In this document: positions 44,390 to 53,132 of the stretch, in pieces | How positions within the stretch are numbered: the stretch's first letter is position 1 | Layout of the letters: the number at the start of each line of letters is the position of its first letter | Source of the DNA: Marinobacter shengliensis | Lineage (GTDB): Bacteria; Pseudomonadota; Gammaproteobacteria; Pseudomonadales; Oleiphilaceae | Reading direction: 5' to 3' | Length of the DNA: 64,000 nt | NCBI RefSeq assembly: GCF_003007715.1 | Contig: NZ_PXNO01000021.1 | Location: forward strand, 1 to 64,000 | Notes under the pieces: generated by a model | Told to the model about the DNA's origin: nothing | Databases searched by the model: none | The model's input: the letters and a program-made list of their open reading frames with translations, nothing else | Translations under genes and position numbers: made by a program

Positions 44390-44995
44390 CTAATCCCTTA
44401 ACTTGTAGCTATCCAGAATCGCCGCCATGTCGTCGCCGAGCTGTTCAAGCTCGGTGGCCGACAGGTTGCGCTCAGCCATGGAGCGCAGCCCCATAATCTG
44501 GCTCTGAAGCAGCCTTGCCAGCCGCCGGCAATCGGTCTTGACGGCAATCTCTCCCTGATTTTTTGCACTTTCCAGCAGCTCGGCAAAGGACGTTTCAATA
44601 GCGGCCAGCACACTCTGGGCCTGTGAATACAGTGCCGGGTTGGTGCTGCTGGCCTCCAGCAGGGTTTTCACGATCAGGCAGGCGCGTGCGGGGGCGCAGT
44701 CAACGTCTGTGCAGCTGCTCGCGATTTTCCGAAGATACGCCTGCAACCCTTCGACAATGCTGTCATAGCCGGCCATGTGCTCTGAAAGATCAGTCCCGCC
44801 CTGTTGGGCGTAACTGGCCAGGGCTTCAGAAAACAGGCCATCTTTACTGCCAAACGTGGCGTAGATGCTGCCCGGGCGCATATCCAGCGCTTGCTCAATC
44901 TGCTTCATTGAACTGCCGTGATAGCCCTTGTGCCAGAACAGACTGACAGCCTTGGCCAAGGCTGTATCCCGGTCATAGCTTGGAGGTCTTGGCAT
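44390..44995 (-). CDS. TetR-family repressor
   Basis: 201 residues from MPRPPSYDRDTAL. The N-terminal helix-turn-helix is KGYHGSSMKQIEQALDMRPGSIYATFGSKDGLF; the ~150-residue ligand domain has a CTDVDCAPARACLIV stretch with two cysteines. It is divergent from the AhpD-like gene, and three copies of a shared 14-base box lie between them, making repression of both genes likely. Confidence 0.9.
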   Translation of the reverse strand: MPRPPSYDRDTALAKAVSLFWHKGYHGSSMKQIEQALDMRPGSIYATFGSKDGLFSEALASYAQQGGTDLSEHMAGYDSIVEGLQAYLRKIASSCTDVDCAPARACLIVKTLLEASSTNPALYSQAQSVLAAIETSFAELLESAKNQGEIAVKTDCRRLARLLQSQIMGLRSMAERNLSATELEQLGDDMAAILDSYKLRD

Positions 44996-45020
44996 AACGA
45001 CACCCTTGTGTGGTGCTTTT

Positions 45021-45091
45021 GAATACTCGCTCAATTATAGCTTGAATGGCCGCTCAAAAACAGATACCGTTTGGTTGTTGAGCGATCATTC
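45021..45091. promoter_or_regulatory. Triple TetR-operator repeat
   Basis: Consensus GAATNNYCGCTCAA occurs three times: 45021-45034, 45044-45057 and, inverted, 45078-45091. The last also reads as a near palindrome, TGAGCGATCATTCA. They fill the 119-base divergent region between the TetR gene and the AhpD-like gene. Confidence 0.6.
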
Positions 45092-45114
45092 ATAAACTTG
45101 ATTGGAGTACCGCA

Positions 45115-45666
45115 ATGGCAGATTTCAAATTACACGATGCCCAGTCCGCTCCCGAGGGAGCCAAGCCGTTCCTGGAAAATTCCCAAAAGAACTTCGGTAT
45201 GATTCCCGGCCTGCATGCGGTCATGGCAGAATCGCCGCAAGTGCTTGAGGCCTACCAGAAACTGCATCAGCTGGTACTGGACAGCAGTTTCACCAACGAT
45301 GAAAAAACTGTGGTCTGGCAGACCATCAACGTTGAGAACGCTTGCCACTACTGTGTTCCCGCTCATACCGGGATCGCGAAGATGATGGAAGTGTCTGACG
45401 ACATCACCAATGCCCTGCGTGACGAGACCCCGCTTCCGAACGACAAACTTGAAGCGCTGCGTGATTTCACCCTGGCAGTCATGCGCAAGCAGGGTAACCT
45501 GAGTGAAGATGACTTAAACGCGTTTTTCGAGGCAGGTTACGATAACCGGCATGTTTTGGAAGTGATTATGACGTTGTCTCAGAAAACCCTGAGTAACTAC
45601 ATCAATCACATTGCGAAAACACCGGTCGATGAGCCTTTTAAAAAGTTTGAATGGAAAAAGGCCTGA
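45115..45666 (+). CDS. AhpD-like carboxymuconolactone decarboxylase-family protein
   Basis: 183 residues. The redox motif CHYCVPAH (C-x-x-C with a following His) is that of AhpD-type alkylhydroperoxidases in the CMD family; NFGMIPGLHAVMAESPQVL is the conserved N-terminal block. It would reduce peroxides or act as a thiol reductase. Divergent TetR and the repeat boxes suggest induction by an electrophile or peroxide. Confidence 0.9.
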   Translation: MADFKLHDAQSAPEGAKPFLENSQKNFGMIPGLHAVMAESPQVLEAYQKLHQLVLDSSFTNDEKTVVWQTINVENACHYCVPAHTGIAKMMEVSDDITNALRDETPLPNDKLEALRDFTLAVMRKQGNLSEDDLNAFFEAGYDNRHVLEVIMTLSQKTLSNYINHIAKTPVDEPFKKFEWKKA

Positions 45667-45671
45667 TGTCC

Positions 45672-45710
45672 GGCGGTGATTGGCCGGCTGCTTGCCGGCC
45701 AATCACCGCC
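45672..45710. terminator. Strong 17-bp stem-loop after the AhpD-like gene
   Basis: A perfect 17-base inverted repeat (GGCGGTGATTGGCCGGC, loop TGCTT, exact complement) six bases after the stop. There is no long T-run, so it could stabilise the mRNA end rather than terminate. Confidence 0.6.
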
Positions 45711-45776
45711 TTGCCGTAACAACTCGCCCTGAAGTGTGTCGATATATCCTATTTAGACACCATGAATGGAGTTGTT

Positions 45777-46637
45777 ATGACCGGTTATTTCTCGATTTTC
45801 AGCAAAACCCTGTCGCGCGGGTTGATCGCGCTAGGGTTCCTGTCGGCCAGTGTGCTGGCGGACACCTCCCCTTACGAGCCGTTCCAGCAGCTTGTCACCG
45901 ATCATCTTATTGAGCACATGCTGCCGGGAAATGGTCTGGTCTCCGCCTTTGATTATGAATCGGCTCTAGCCGATGATAAGACGCTGCCGCGTCTCGAACG
46001 ACAGCGAAGCCGTTTGGCGTCCTTTGATCTGAACCAGCTTGAAACACAGGCGCAAGCCGTGGCCTTCTGGATCAACGCCTATAACTTTTTCATGATCGAC
46101 CAGATTCTGACCGAGCGGCCGAATGGCCAGCTGGTGTCTTCGGTGTGGGATTACGGCGGCCGAATCAATCCGTTTGTCAAAAATGTCTTCGGCCGCGCCC
46201 ATTTTACGGTGGCTGGCCAGGCTTACAGCCTGGATGATATCGAGAAAGGGATTCTTCTGGGCGATGACTACCAGGCCCGTGGCTGGAAAGACGCGAGGGT
46301 GCATTTTGCCGTTAACTGCGCCTCTGTGGGTTGCCCGCCTTTAAGGGCAGAGATCTATACCGCGGCGAACCTGGAGCGATTGCTGGCCGAGAATACCCGG
46401 CGGGCATTGAGCACCGAGCGCCAGCTCCGGGTTGAATCCGGACGTTTGTATGTGAGTGAGCTGTTCAAGTGGTACGAGGAGGATTTTCAGGAGGCTTCCG
46501 GATCAAACCGGGCATTCATTCTGGAGTGGGCGACGCCTGAGGTGTCTGAGCGTGTTAAAAGCGCGGCCGGGCTGAGCTACATCGACTACGACTGGAGCCT
46601 GAACACGCCTGAGAACTTTCCAGAGATTCGCCGATAG
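45777..46637 (+). CDS. DUF547 secreted protein
   Basis: 286 residues from MTGYFSIFSKTLSRG; GGAG upstream fits this ATG, not the one at 45762. Signal peptide ends near SVLADT. The DUF547 core is visible: AVAFWINAYNFFMIDQIL, VFGRAHFTVAGQAYSLDDIEKGI and VHFAVNCASVGCPPLRAEIY. Its biochemical role is not established to my knowledge. Monocistronic. Confidence 0.88.
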   Translation: MTGYFSIFSKTLSRGLIALGFLSASVLADTSPYEPFQQLVTDHLIEHMLPGNGLVSAFDYESALADDKTLPRLERQRSRLASFDLNQLETQAQAVAFWINAYNFFMIDQILTERPNGQLVSSVWDYGGRINPFVKNVFGRAHFTVAGQAYSLDDIEKGILLGDDYQARGWKDARVHFAVNCASVGCPPLRAEIYTAANLERLLAENTRRALSTERQLRVESGRLYVSELFKWYEEDFQEASGSNRAFILEWATPEVSERVKSAAGLSYIDYDWSLNTPENFPEIRR

Positions 46638-46651
46638 AGAAATCGAAAATT

Positions 46652-46683
46652 GATTGGCCGCCATACCGGAAGGACAGCGGCCA
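46652..46683. terminator. Stem-loop between convergent genes
   Basis: TTGGCCGC (46652-46659) and GCGGCCAA (46676-46683) form an 8-base stem between the convergent DUF547 gene and the small secreted protein. Terminator-like; weak T-runs. Confidence 0.5.
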
Positions 46684-46691
46684 AATTCTGT

Positions 46692-46850
46692 TTACTTGGA
46701 TTGTGAACCCGCGCGTGACGCTACCTCAACGGTTTTGTCCGGATAGCTGCGAGCTTCGTTAAAGCGATCAGCCTGGCCATTCATTGCCATTGAGACGCTG
46801 GCGGATGCTGTCAGGACAATCGCTGTCATCAAAACAGTGAACTTTCTCAT
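46692..46850 (-). CDS. Small exported protein
   Basis: 52 residues: MRKFTVLMTAIVLTASASVS is a signal peptide with cleavage near SMAMN, leaving a ~30-residue hydrophilic mature peptide rich in charged residues. GAGAGG stands 9 bases before the ATG. No recognised family. Missed easily because of its length; ribosome site, signal peptide and terminator-like stem support it. Confidence 0.6.
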   Translation of the reverse strand: MRKFTVLMTAIVLTASASVSMAMNGQADRFNEARSYPDKTVEVASRAGSQSK

Positions 46851-47142
46851 GGCTCAAATCCTCTCGTTGTTTGGTGATCGGTGCGAGCCTCCTTTTGATG
46901 AGGAGATCTCTGCGCCTGATATACAGACACTCGAGAGAGACTACTTGTTACAGTTCAGCAGGAGTTTCAAACAGGGTTTGGCTCTGTTGATATAGCTATA
47001 TGAGTTAACCGGTGGTTGAGTGTCAGCAATTCTTGCAAGAAACTGGCCTCATTCCAGCGCTTGCCTACTATCAGGAGGAAGATGCAGTACACTATTGCCA
47101 CGGCTTTCCACGATTTTTCAAATACAGCCATGGCACAGAATT
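46851..47142. other. Intergenic region before the MarR-like gene
   Basis: Nothing coding is seen in about 290 bases. A 12-base palindrome ATATAGCTATAT (46990-47001) may be a regulator site or part of a promoter. Confidence 0.3.
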
Positions 47143-47607
47143 ATGACGGTTAGTTTTACTGAGCGGGGCACACCACTTGCCGAAAGCGACACCCTCACCC
47201 TGGTGCAGACCTCGGGCATGGTGAAAGACAGGATCTCTGAAGTTGCAGCCGCCCGGCTTCGTGATCGAGGCTATGCGGATGTATCCGCTTCCTTACTTGG
47301 GTTTCTGGGTGCCCTGGACTGCGGGGTGAACTTTGGTTCTGACATTGCCCGAAGGCTCGATATTTCACGCCAGATGGTGGCAAAAACCGTGAGGGAGTTG
47401 AGCGAAGCCGGTTATCTTGTCCAGGGAGCCGGACCGGGTAAGCTCAAACCTATTGAGTTTACGCTGAAGGGCGAGAGGTTGATGTCCGAGGTTCGACAGA
47501 TCCTTGCAGAGATGGATCGTGAGCTGAACAAGAGCGTCGGCAAGAAAAGCCTCAAGGATCTGGTGCGAGAACTGGATGCGCTAGCCGGCACTCTTGGAAC
47601 TCTCTGA
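47143..47607 (+). CDS. MarR-like winged-helix regulator
   Basis: 154 residues from MTVSFTERGTPLA (an open frame continues upstream to 47020 but without family features). Winged helix: NFGSDIARRLDISRQMVAKTVRELSEAGYLVQGAGPGKLKPIEFTLKG (cited in part), with a C-terminal helix for dimerisation. The last genes before it are not obvious targets; the membrane-SRPBCC gene lies convergently downstream. Confidence 0.8.
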   Translation: MTVSFTERGTPLAESDTLTLVQTSGMVKDRISEVAAARLRDRGYADVSASLLGFLGALDCGVNFGSDIARRLDISRQMVAKTVRELSEAGYLVQGAGPGKLKPIEFTLKGERLMSEVRQILAEMDRELNKSVGKKSLKDLVRELDALAGTLGTL

Positions 47608-47751
47608 TCGCACGAAGGCTGGTTGTCAGTTCTCGCAGTTGGATCCCAGCCTGTCAATTTCTTCCCCACTCATTGTAGCCCCTCCTAAACAATCGCCACA
47701 GGCTTTAACAATGGTGTCGTGAGCGACCACTAGTTGCAGCCCAAGCGCTAG

Positions 47752-48642
47752 TCAAGCTGTTGCCTGATCTTCAGAGTCTGCGAGTTCTCCAGAATCCCGT
47801 GAAAGCGCCTGTGTTTCCATGTTTACGATCACACTAGGAAATGTTCTGTCGACACCGAAGGCCAGCATTGCCATGATCACCGGCGCCAACCATTTGGGTT
47901 TCGGATGTAGCTTCCACCAGACGACCACTTCGGATCCGTCCGGGATCTGTTCAACCCGCCAGCCCCCAACCATCCAGGTCGCCGGATAAGGAAAGCCTGC
48001 CTCGTCGGTCAGGAATTCAACCTCATAGCATCTGCGGTGTTCGTCATACTCGGTACAGCGCTCCCGCCATTGGTTGCCTTGGTTATCTTCACAGGCTCGC
48101 AATGGAAGGTCGCCGTCGTGAACGTCTTCAATTCGCGAGGAAGCCAGATTCGGAGCATACTGGGCGATGGCCCCCAGATTTCCGACAATGTGCCAGAGGC
48201 TGTCTGCATCCGAGACGGACTTGTGCCGGATGAAATAGCCATAACAACGGTCCTTTGGCAGGAAGTACATTTTTTTCAATCCAGCCATCTGGGTGAGCCC
48301 AAAGCAAAGCACAACCGCAGCAACGGCAAGTATCCCAAAGATTCCCTGAGGAGTGAGGTGTGAGCTCCAGAGGATCAAGCCCAATATGGAACCCAGAACC
48401 CAGATGAAATCACCGGCGCTGGCGTACAGTGCTCGCCAGCCGGCGACCTGGTTCCGAGTGGCTTGATGCAATAGATCCATAGAAAAAATCAGCAACCCCA
48501 ACCCCACTGCTTGAAAGGCCATGGGGGAGACTATTCCAATCAACCCGCCTATGAGATCTGGCAGGAAAAGCAGGAAAAGTCCTGAAATACCCGAAAACGC
48601 CGCATTGAGTTTCAGTGCTGTGCGAACGAGTGTCTGGTTCAT
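47752..48642 (-). CDS. Membrane protein fused to an SRPBCC (polyketide-cyclase-like) domain
   Basis: 296 residues. The first ~125 residues hold four membrane helices (LNAAFSGISGLFLLFLPDLIGG, FQAVGLGLLIFSMDL, FIWVLGSILGLILW and IFGILAVAAVVLCFG). The rest is a START/SRPBCC-type ligand-binding domain (SVSDADSLWHIVGNLGAIAQYAPN and VWWKLHPKPKWLAPVIM). Such domains bind lipids or aromatic ligands. The fusion is uncommon. Convergent with the MarR gene. Confidence 0.72.
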   Translation of the reverse strand: MNQTLVRTALKLNAAFSGISGLFLLFLPDLIGGLIGIVSPMAFQAVGLGLLIFSMDLLHQATRNQVAGWRALYASAGDFIWVLGSILGLILWSSHLTPQGIFGILAVAAVVLCFGLTQMAGLKKMYFLPKDRCYGYFIRHKSVSDADSLWHIVGNLGAIAQYAPNLASSRIEDVHDGDLPLRACEDNQGNQWRERCTEYDEHRRCYEVEFLTDEAGFPYPATWMVGGWRVEQIPDGSEVVVWWKLHPKPKWLAPVIMAMLAFGVDRTFPSVIVNMETQALSRDSGELADSEDQATA

Positions 48643-48851
48643 GTTGATTCTCCCAGGTTAATATATGTCAACCGAGTAGACAAAGTAGGGAGGGTTATGC
48701 AGTTTGTCAACTATATTGACACATGAAATTCGAGCCGTGTTTGCGTGGGGGAGGTTTTAATTTGAATGAGTTGAGTGCTTCTCGTTATCTCTGAGGTGTA
48801 GAAATCTGCCCTACACTGAATAATGATTTCCCACTGAAAAGGAGGTAAACC

Positions 48852-49010
48852 ATGAACAAAGTTTGCGCAGTGATGGGCGTCGGTGCGGGAATGGTGAAGC
48901 CTTTGTGAGACGCTTCTGCAGTGGCCCACGCTGTCTGGTCTCTCATCCAGCAGGACCCGTCTGCCTAGACCTTTGAGCTGGATATCCGACCGTTCGGGGA
49001 AGCCTGGTAA
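48852..49010 (+). pseudogene. Short-chain dehydrogenase remnant (internal deletion, nonsense codon)
   Basis: An intact AAAAGGAGGTAAACC ribosome site and ATG start MNKVCAVMGVGAGM, the Rossmann start of an SDR, but the frame ends after 18 codons. The same frame resumes DASAVAHAVWSLIQQDPSA, then TAG where Trp is expected, then TFELDIRPFGEAW and TAA: the SDR C-terminus. The ~200 central residues are gone. A decayed gene, not functional. Confidence 0.7.
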
Positions 49011-49025
49011 TAACTTCCCGGCTCT

Positions 49026-49772
49026 TCAGACAGGGTTGGTGGCGAGAATCTTCTTCAGAAAATCCTTCGTTCGAGGATCCTGCGGGTTGTAGAAGATCTC
49101 GCTGGGTGGGCCCTGTTCCACGATGCGGCCGCCGTCGATAAAGATCACCCGGTCCGCTACGTCCCGGGCGAATGACATCTCGTGGGTGACCACCATCATG
49201 GTCTGGCGTTCTGACGCCAGCTGTTTCATCAGCCCCAAGACTTCCTCCACCCACTCAGGGTCCAGCGACGACGTGGGCTCATCAAACAGGATGACCTCGG
49301 CGCCGGCGGCCATGGCACGGCCGATACCAACCCGCTGCTGCTGGCCGCCGGACATGGATGCGGGATAGGCATCGGCTTTTTCGCCCAGGCCGATCTGGTC
49401 GAGGATCTCGCGTGCCCGTTGGTAAGCCTTTTCCTTGGGCCAGTTGTCCACTACCAGCAGCCGCTCGGCGATGTTCTGCAGGGCCGTCTTGTTGGCAAAC
49501 AGCGCGTAGTTCTGGAACACGAAGGCGGTTCGCCGCCGCATGGAGAGAATATCCGCCCGGCTGGCTTTCTTCACATCCACAGTAAGGTCCCCAACGGTCA
49601 TGGTGCCTGCGGTGGGTTGCTCCAGGAAATTGATGCAGCGCAGCAGGGTGGATTTGCCGGTTCCCGAAGGCCCGATGATCACCACGATTTCGCCCTTCTC
49701 AATAGTAAGGTCGATGCCGTTGAGGACCACGGTCTTGCCAAAGTGTTTGCTCAGTGATTCCAGTTTGATCAT
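49026..49772 (-). CDS. Polar amino-acid ABC transporter ATP-binding protein
   Basis: 248 residues. Walker [11 protein letters not shown]-loop, signature [16 protein letters not shown], Walker [15 protein letters not shown] and switch VVTHEMSFA. Layout and motifs match GlnQ/HisP-type PAAT ATPases. Translationally coupled to the permease gene (ATGA overlap). Confidence 0.95.
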   Translation of the reverse strand: MIKLESLSKHFGKTVVLNGIDLTIEKGEIVVIIGPSGTGKSTLLRCINFLEQPTAGTMTVGDLTVDVKKASRADILSMRRRTAFVFQNYALFANKTALQNIAERLLVVDNWPKEKAYQRAREILDQIGLGEKADAYPASMSGGQQQRVGIGRAMAAGAEVILFDEPTSSLDPEWVEEVLGLMKQLASERQTMMVVTHEMSFARDVADRVIFIDGGRIVEQGPPSEIFYNPQDPRTKDFLKKILATNPV

Positions 49773-50443
49773 CGGCTATAGGCCTTGTTCAGGCGGATCT
49801 CCAGGTAGTGCTGAAGTTTTGACAGCAGTTCAACCACGATCCAGTAAATGATGGCGGCGACAATGAACGCCTCAAAGTAGAGGAAGCTACCGGCGGCCTC
49901 TTTCTGGGTGGCACCCATCAGTTCGGTGACCCCCAAGGTGAACGCCAGGGAGGTGGCCTTGATCATGTCGATGAAGTAGTTCATCAGCGTGGGCAACGCC
50001 ACCCGTGTGGCTTGGGGCAGGACGATCCGCCGCATCATCTGGCCGTTGGTCATGCCGATCGACAATGCCGCTTCGGTCTGACTGCGGTCAACACCCACAA
50101 TAGCAGCGCGTATTGATTCGGCCATGTAGGCGGAGAAGTGCATGGTCAGGCCCATGATGGTTGCGGTAATACCGTCTATCACGGTTAGTGCACTGACCAG
50201 TTGTGGTAATCCGTAGTAGAACAGGAACAGCTGCACCAGCAGCGGTGTGCCCCTGAAGAACGAAATGAACACGATGGTCAGCTGGTTGAGCACCGGAATG
50301 CGAAGCACCCGGACTACGGCAAACAGGCAGGCAAGAATCAGTGCAAGCACCATCCCGATACCGGCCAGTTGCAGGGTCAGGGGCAGGTACCTGAGCAGCA
50401 CAGGTACCAGCCCTAGCATGTATTCGACGTTCAACACGTCCAT
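49769..50443 (-). CDS. Polar amino-acid ABC transporter permease
   Basis: 224 residues with about five membrane helices, a HisMQ-type permease. ILIN-type cytoplasmic loop [24 protein letters not shown] carries the EAA motif that contacts the ATPase. Middle gene of the binding protein-permease-ATPase operon; a homodimer is expected as no second permease is present. Confidence 0.94.
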   Translation of the reverse strand: MDVLNVEYMLGLVPVLLRYLPLTLQLAGIGMVLALILACLFAVVRVLRIPVLNQLTIVFISFFRGTPLLVQLFLFYYGLPQLVSALTVIDGITATIMGLTMHFSAYMAESIRAAIVGVDRSQTEAALSIGMTNGQMMRRIVLPQATRVALPTLMNYFIDMIKATSLAFTLGVTELMGATQKEAAGSFLYFEAFIVAAIIYWIVVELLSKLQHYLEIRLNKAYSR

Positions 50444-50469
50444 AGGGAATCAGGCCTTGGTGGGTGCCC

Positions 50470-51225
50470 TCAGGGCTGGGTGATATCCGTGCCGAACCAT
50501 TTCTCGGAAATGGACGCCAGGGTGCCATTGTCTCTCAGGGTCGCCAGGGCCCTGTTGACCTCGTCACGCAGAGCTCTGCCGGCCTCGGTGTCGCGGAACG
50601 GATAGGCGTTGGTGATCTGCGAGAAGGTGGGGCCGGCCAGCTCCAGAGGCAGAGGCTTCTCCTTGATGATCTGGCTGGCACTGACCCTGTCCATCACAAA
50701 GGCATCGACGCGGCCCAGGGCGGTGTCACGCTCCAGGTTGCTCTCATAGGTCTTGATATTAATCTCGTCCGCGTAGGGCAGCTCGCGCAGCAGTGCCTCG
50801 AAGTTGGAGCCCAGGTTCACGGCAACAGTTTTACCCTTTAGGTCTTCCACACTCTCGACTTCGGTGTTGCCCTTTTTGATCACCACCTGGGCACCGTCAT
50901 AGACGTAGGGATCGCTGAAAATATACGCCTTCTGCCGTTCTTCGGTGATGGTGATCTGGTTCGCCACCGTGTCGATGCGCCCGGATTCCAGCATGCCAAA
51001 CAGGCCGGAGAAATTGGCGGTTTCATACTTGACCTCGCGGCCCATCTCTTTGGCCAGGGCATTCATGACATCGACATCAAAGCCTTTGAGCTCATCCTGC
51101 TCTACAAACGTAAACGGGAAATACTGGCCGGACATTCCGACTCGCAGTGGGCCCTCCTGCGCAAGCAAAGGTGCGCTCGCGAGCAAGGTGATCGTCAATA
51201 ACGTGTTGATCAATAGCGTTTTCAT
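50470..51225 (-). CDS. Amino-acid ABC transporter substrate-binding protein
   Basis: 251 residues; GGGAGG precedes the ATG. Signal peptide ends ASAPLLAQE. SBP type 3: LRVGMSGQYFPFTFVEQDELKGFDVDVM, ESGRIDTVANQITITEERQKAY. The cystine-binding TcyA/FliY group is the nearest match by pattern, but ligand specificity cannot be read reliably. First gene of the transporter operon. Confidence 0.92.
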   Translation of the reverse strand: MKTLLINTLLTITLLASAPLLAQEGPLRVGMSGQYFPFTFVEQDELKGFDVDVMNALAKEMGREVKYETANFSGLFGMLESGRIDTVANQITITEERQKAYIFSDPYVYDGAQVVIKKGNTEVESVEDLKGKTVAVNLGSNFEALLRELPYADEINIKTYESNLERDTALGRVDAFVMDRVSASQIIKEKPLPLELAGPTFSQITNAYPFRDTEAGRALRDEVNRALATLRDNGTLASISEKWFGTDITQP

Positions 51226-51294
51226 AATAACTACCTCCCAGCGTGGATCCTACTTGAAGCATAGTCGGAGGTGAAAATTGGGCAATGATGCCTA

Positions 51295-52470
51295 TCATTG
51301 GCTGTTAATCAGCTTCTCAATATCCGTGAGGAGACCAGAGGCATTGGTTACCCGCGCCAACCAGCTCAGAGGGATGCCATGCTGGCCGCCCACCCCATGC
51401 AGTGCCGCCATGGCCGGCCCGATGATCCAGGCCCGGCCACAGGAATCGCCGCCGCAATGAATGTTGGCGCGGACGGCTTCGGTATAGCTCGTGGCATGGT
51501 TGAGAATATGGAATATCACCGGCATGGCTTCGTGCAGATAGCAGGTGCGGCCGAAGGTGTTGCCGGCTTTGATCGCATCCAGTGATGAACCGAACTGGGC
51601 GTTGCTCAGGCTTTCCTGGTCTGGCGCCTCGGTTTTGGCAGTTTCCAGGGCTTCGGCCATGGGTTTGCCCTGGAAAATCTGGTCCAGAAGGGTCGCGGCG
51701 CACTTAGCCCAGGCCACGGCCTCGTCATTGTGGTTGGTCACCCGCACGGCAGCTTCGGTGGCCTCCATCAGCTTGTTGCTGCCGGAATAGCAGGCTACCA
51801 GTGGTGGTAGCTTGGACACTGCAGGCAGTTGCATATCGTCGGCGCCGCTTTCCGGTAGCAGATGCTGATCGATGGTTTTAGCGAGGTAAATGCCTGCTTC
51901 CTGTATCTCGGGTTCCTGATAGGTAAGGCTGATGGCCTTTCGAACCGGTTCAGCCAGTTGGTCGCCGCTCAGGCGTCGGGTGTAGGGCAAAACTTTCTGC
52001 ACCAGTATCCGTTTCTGCTTTTCGGTCAGTTCGGCAGCGGTGCCCGATTGCGCCTGTTCAATGGCATTCTGTTCGATGGTGTTCAGATTGTTCAGAGTGA
52101 CCCGGGTGGGGTTGTCGATATAACCCTGCCAGTGGCCACCAGGTCCGAAATACGCCCGGAAACGCCGCTGGTAATCGCGGATATCCAGCTTGCCTTCACT
52201 GGCCAGAAGGCTGTCGATCAGCACCCCGGTGGCCGCCCCGTAGTGGCTGATATCGCCGGACTGTTTGCCTTCATGCGCAAAGTAGCCAAATCCGCCTTTG
52301 AAATAGTCCGCCTTCGGCGGCAGGAATTCCGGCGACTGGCCGCCCACCTCATCGATTCGCTGGCTGTCATACAGCCAGTGCAAACCGAGGCCGGCCGCAT
52401 CCGCCACCCAGCCGCCGGCAAGAGCGGCGACTATGGCGGGTTTTCTCTCGATGGACACGCTGCTGGTCAT
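51295..52470 (-). CDS. ADP-ribosylglycohydrolase family protein
   Basis: 391 residues, AAGGA upstream. DraG-like fold: AGGWVADAAGLGLHWLYD and, in the C-terminal part, CGGDSCGRAWIIGPAMAALHG, the GGD-x-[CDS]-GR metal-binding element. The first Mg-binding site (usually T/S-D-D-T) appears as GDISHYG, so metal coordination may differ. The family removes ADP-ribose from proteins or nucleic acids. Same strand as the ABC operon upstream end, 69 bases apart. Confidence 0.87.
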   Translation of the reverse strand: MTSSVSIERKPAIVAALAGGWVADAAGLGLHWLYDSQRIDEVGGQSPEFLPPKADYFKGGFGYFAHEGKQSGDISHYGAATGVLIDSLLASEGKLDIRDYQRRFRAYFGPGGHWQGYIDNPTRVTLNNLNTIEQNAIEQAQSGTAAELTEKQKRILVQKVLPYTRRLSGDQLAEPVRKAISLTYQEPEIQEAGIYLAKTIDQHLLPESGADDMQLPAVSKLPPLVACYSGSNKLMEATEAAVRVTNHNDEAVAWAKCAATLLDQIFQGKPMAEALETAKTEAPDQESLSNAQFGSSLDAIKAGNTFGRTCYLHEAMPVIFHILNHATSYTEAVRANIHCGGDSCGRAWIIGPAMAALHGVGGQHGIPLSWLARVTNASGLLTDIEKLINSQ

Positions 52471-52617
52471 TGGAAATCCTTATCAGTCGGTTTCAGAATT
52501 CGATATGACTAAGAGATAAGGCGGTTGCCACCTTCGAGGCACCGGACACTGCTGATCACGTGCAGCACCTGTTCGACGGTAAAGCCGACCAGATACGTGA
52601 GCTGTGCGCGACAATCC

Positions 52618-53052
52618 TCAGTACGGATCAACGACGCCCGTAGCCAGATTCCAGGCCACCAAGATGAGCATGGCCAACAATATCACGCATCCAAACACAA
52701 ACAGCCGCAATCTCAAGGGTACATAATTGGAGCCTACATGCACGTAGGCATGAGCGTACCGACTCAGTGCAAACAGCCAAGCCAGGGCGATGGCCAGTGT
52801 ACCTGCCGCATTGATGCTGTATGTAACCAGACAGAGTACGTAGAACAACACTGGCGCCTCAAACTGGTTCGCAATGTTGTTAGAGACCTTGACCACCTCC
52901 CCGGGCCATACCCGGTTATCCAATGCCGCCTGCTGACGATTCACCTTACCGGTTTTTACTGCTCTGGCCTTCCTGATCCCAAGCATAATGAACATCGCCA
53001 GGGTCAGAGCAATCTGGGCTAGAACAGGCCAGAAAATATCGCTTGAGTTCAT
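52618..53052 (-). CDS. MAPEG-family membrane protein
   Basis: 144 residues, four membrane helices, the MAPEG pattern: RQQAALDNRVWPGEVVKVSNN, IANQFEAPVLFYVLCLVTY, YAHAYVHVGSNYVPLRLRLFVFG. This family includes glutathione-linked membrane enzymes; in bacteria the role is mostly unassigned. Divergent from a TetR gene with 63 bases between them. Confidence 0.9.
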   Translation of the reverse strand: MNSSDIFWPVLAQIALTLAMFIMLGIRKARAVKTGKVNRQQAALDNRVWPGEVVKVSNNIANQFEAPVLFYVLCLVTYSINAAGTLAIALAWLFALSRYAHAYVHVGSNYVPLRLRLFVFGCVILLAMLILVAWNLATGVVDPY

Positions 53053-53088
53053 GGGGTTCCTCGCTAAAAAATACCTGCTGCTGCTAAA

Positions 53089-53132
53089 ATGGACAGCGTC
53101 AATTTATGCTGATATATGGACGGTGTCAATTT
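53089..53132. promoter_or_regulatory. Tandem 17-bp repeat, TetR operator candidate
   Basis: ATGGACAGCGTCAATTT (53089-53105) and ATGGACGGTGTCAATTT (53116-53132), 27 bases apart, with palindromic GACNNNGTC cores. They lie in the divergent MAPEG/TetR region; the second overlaps the annotated TetR start. Confidence 0.5.
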
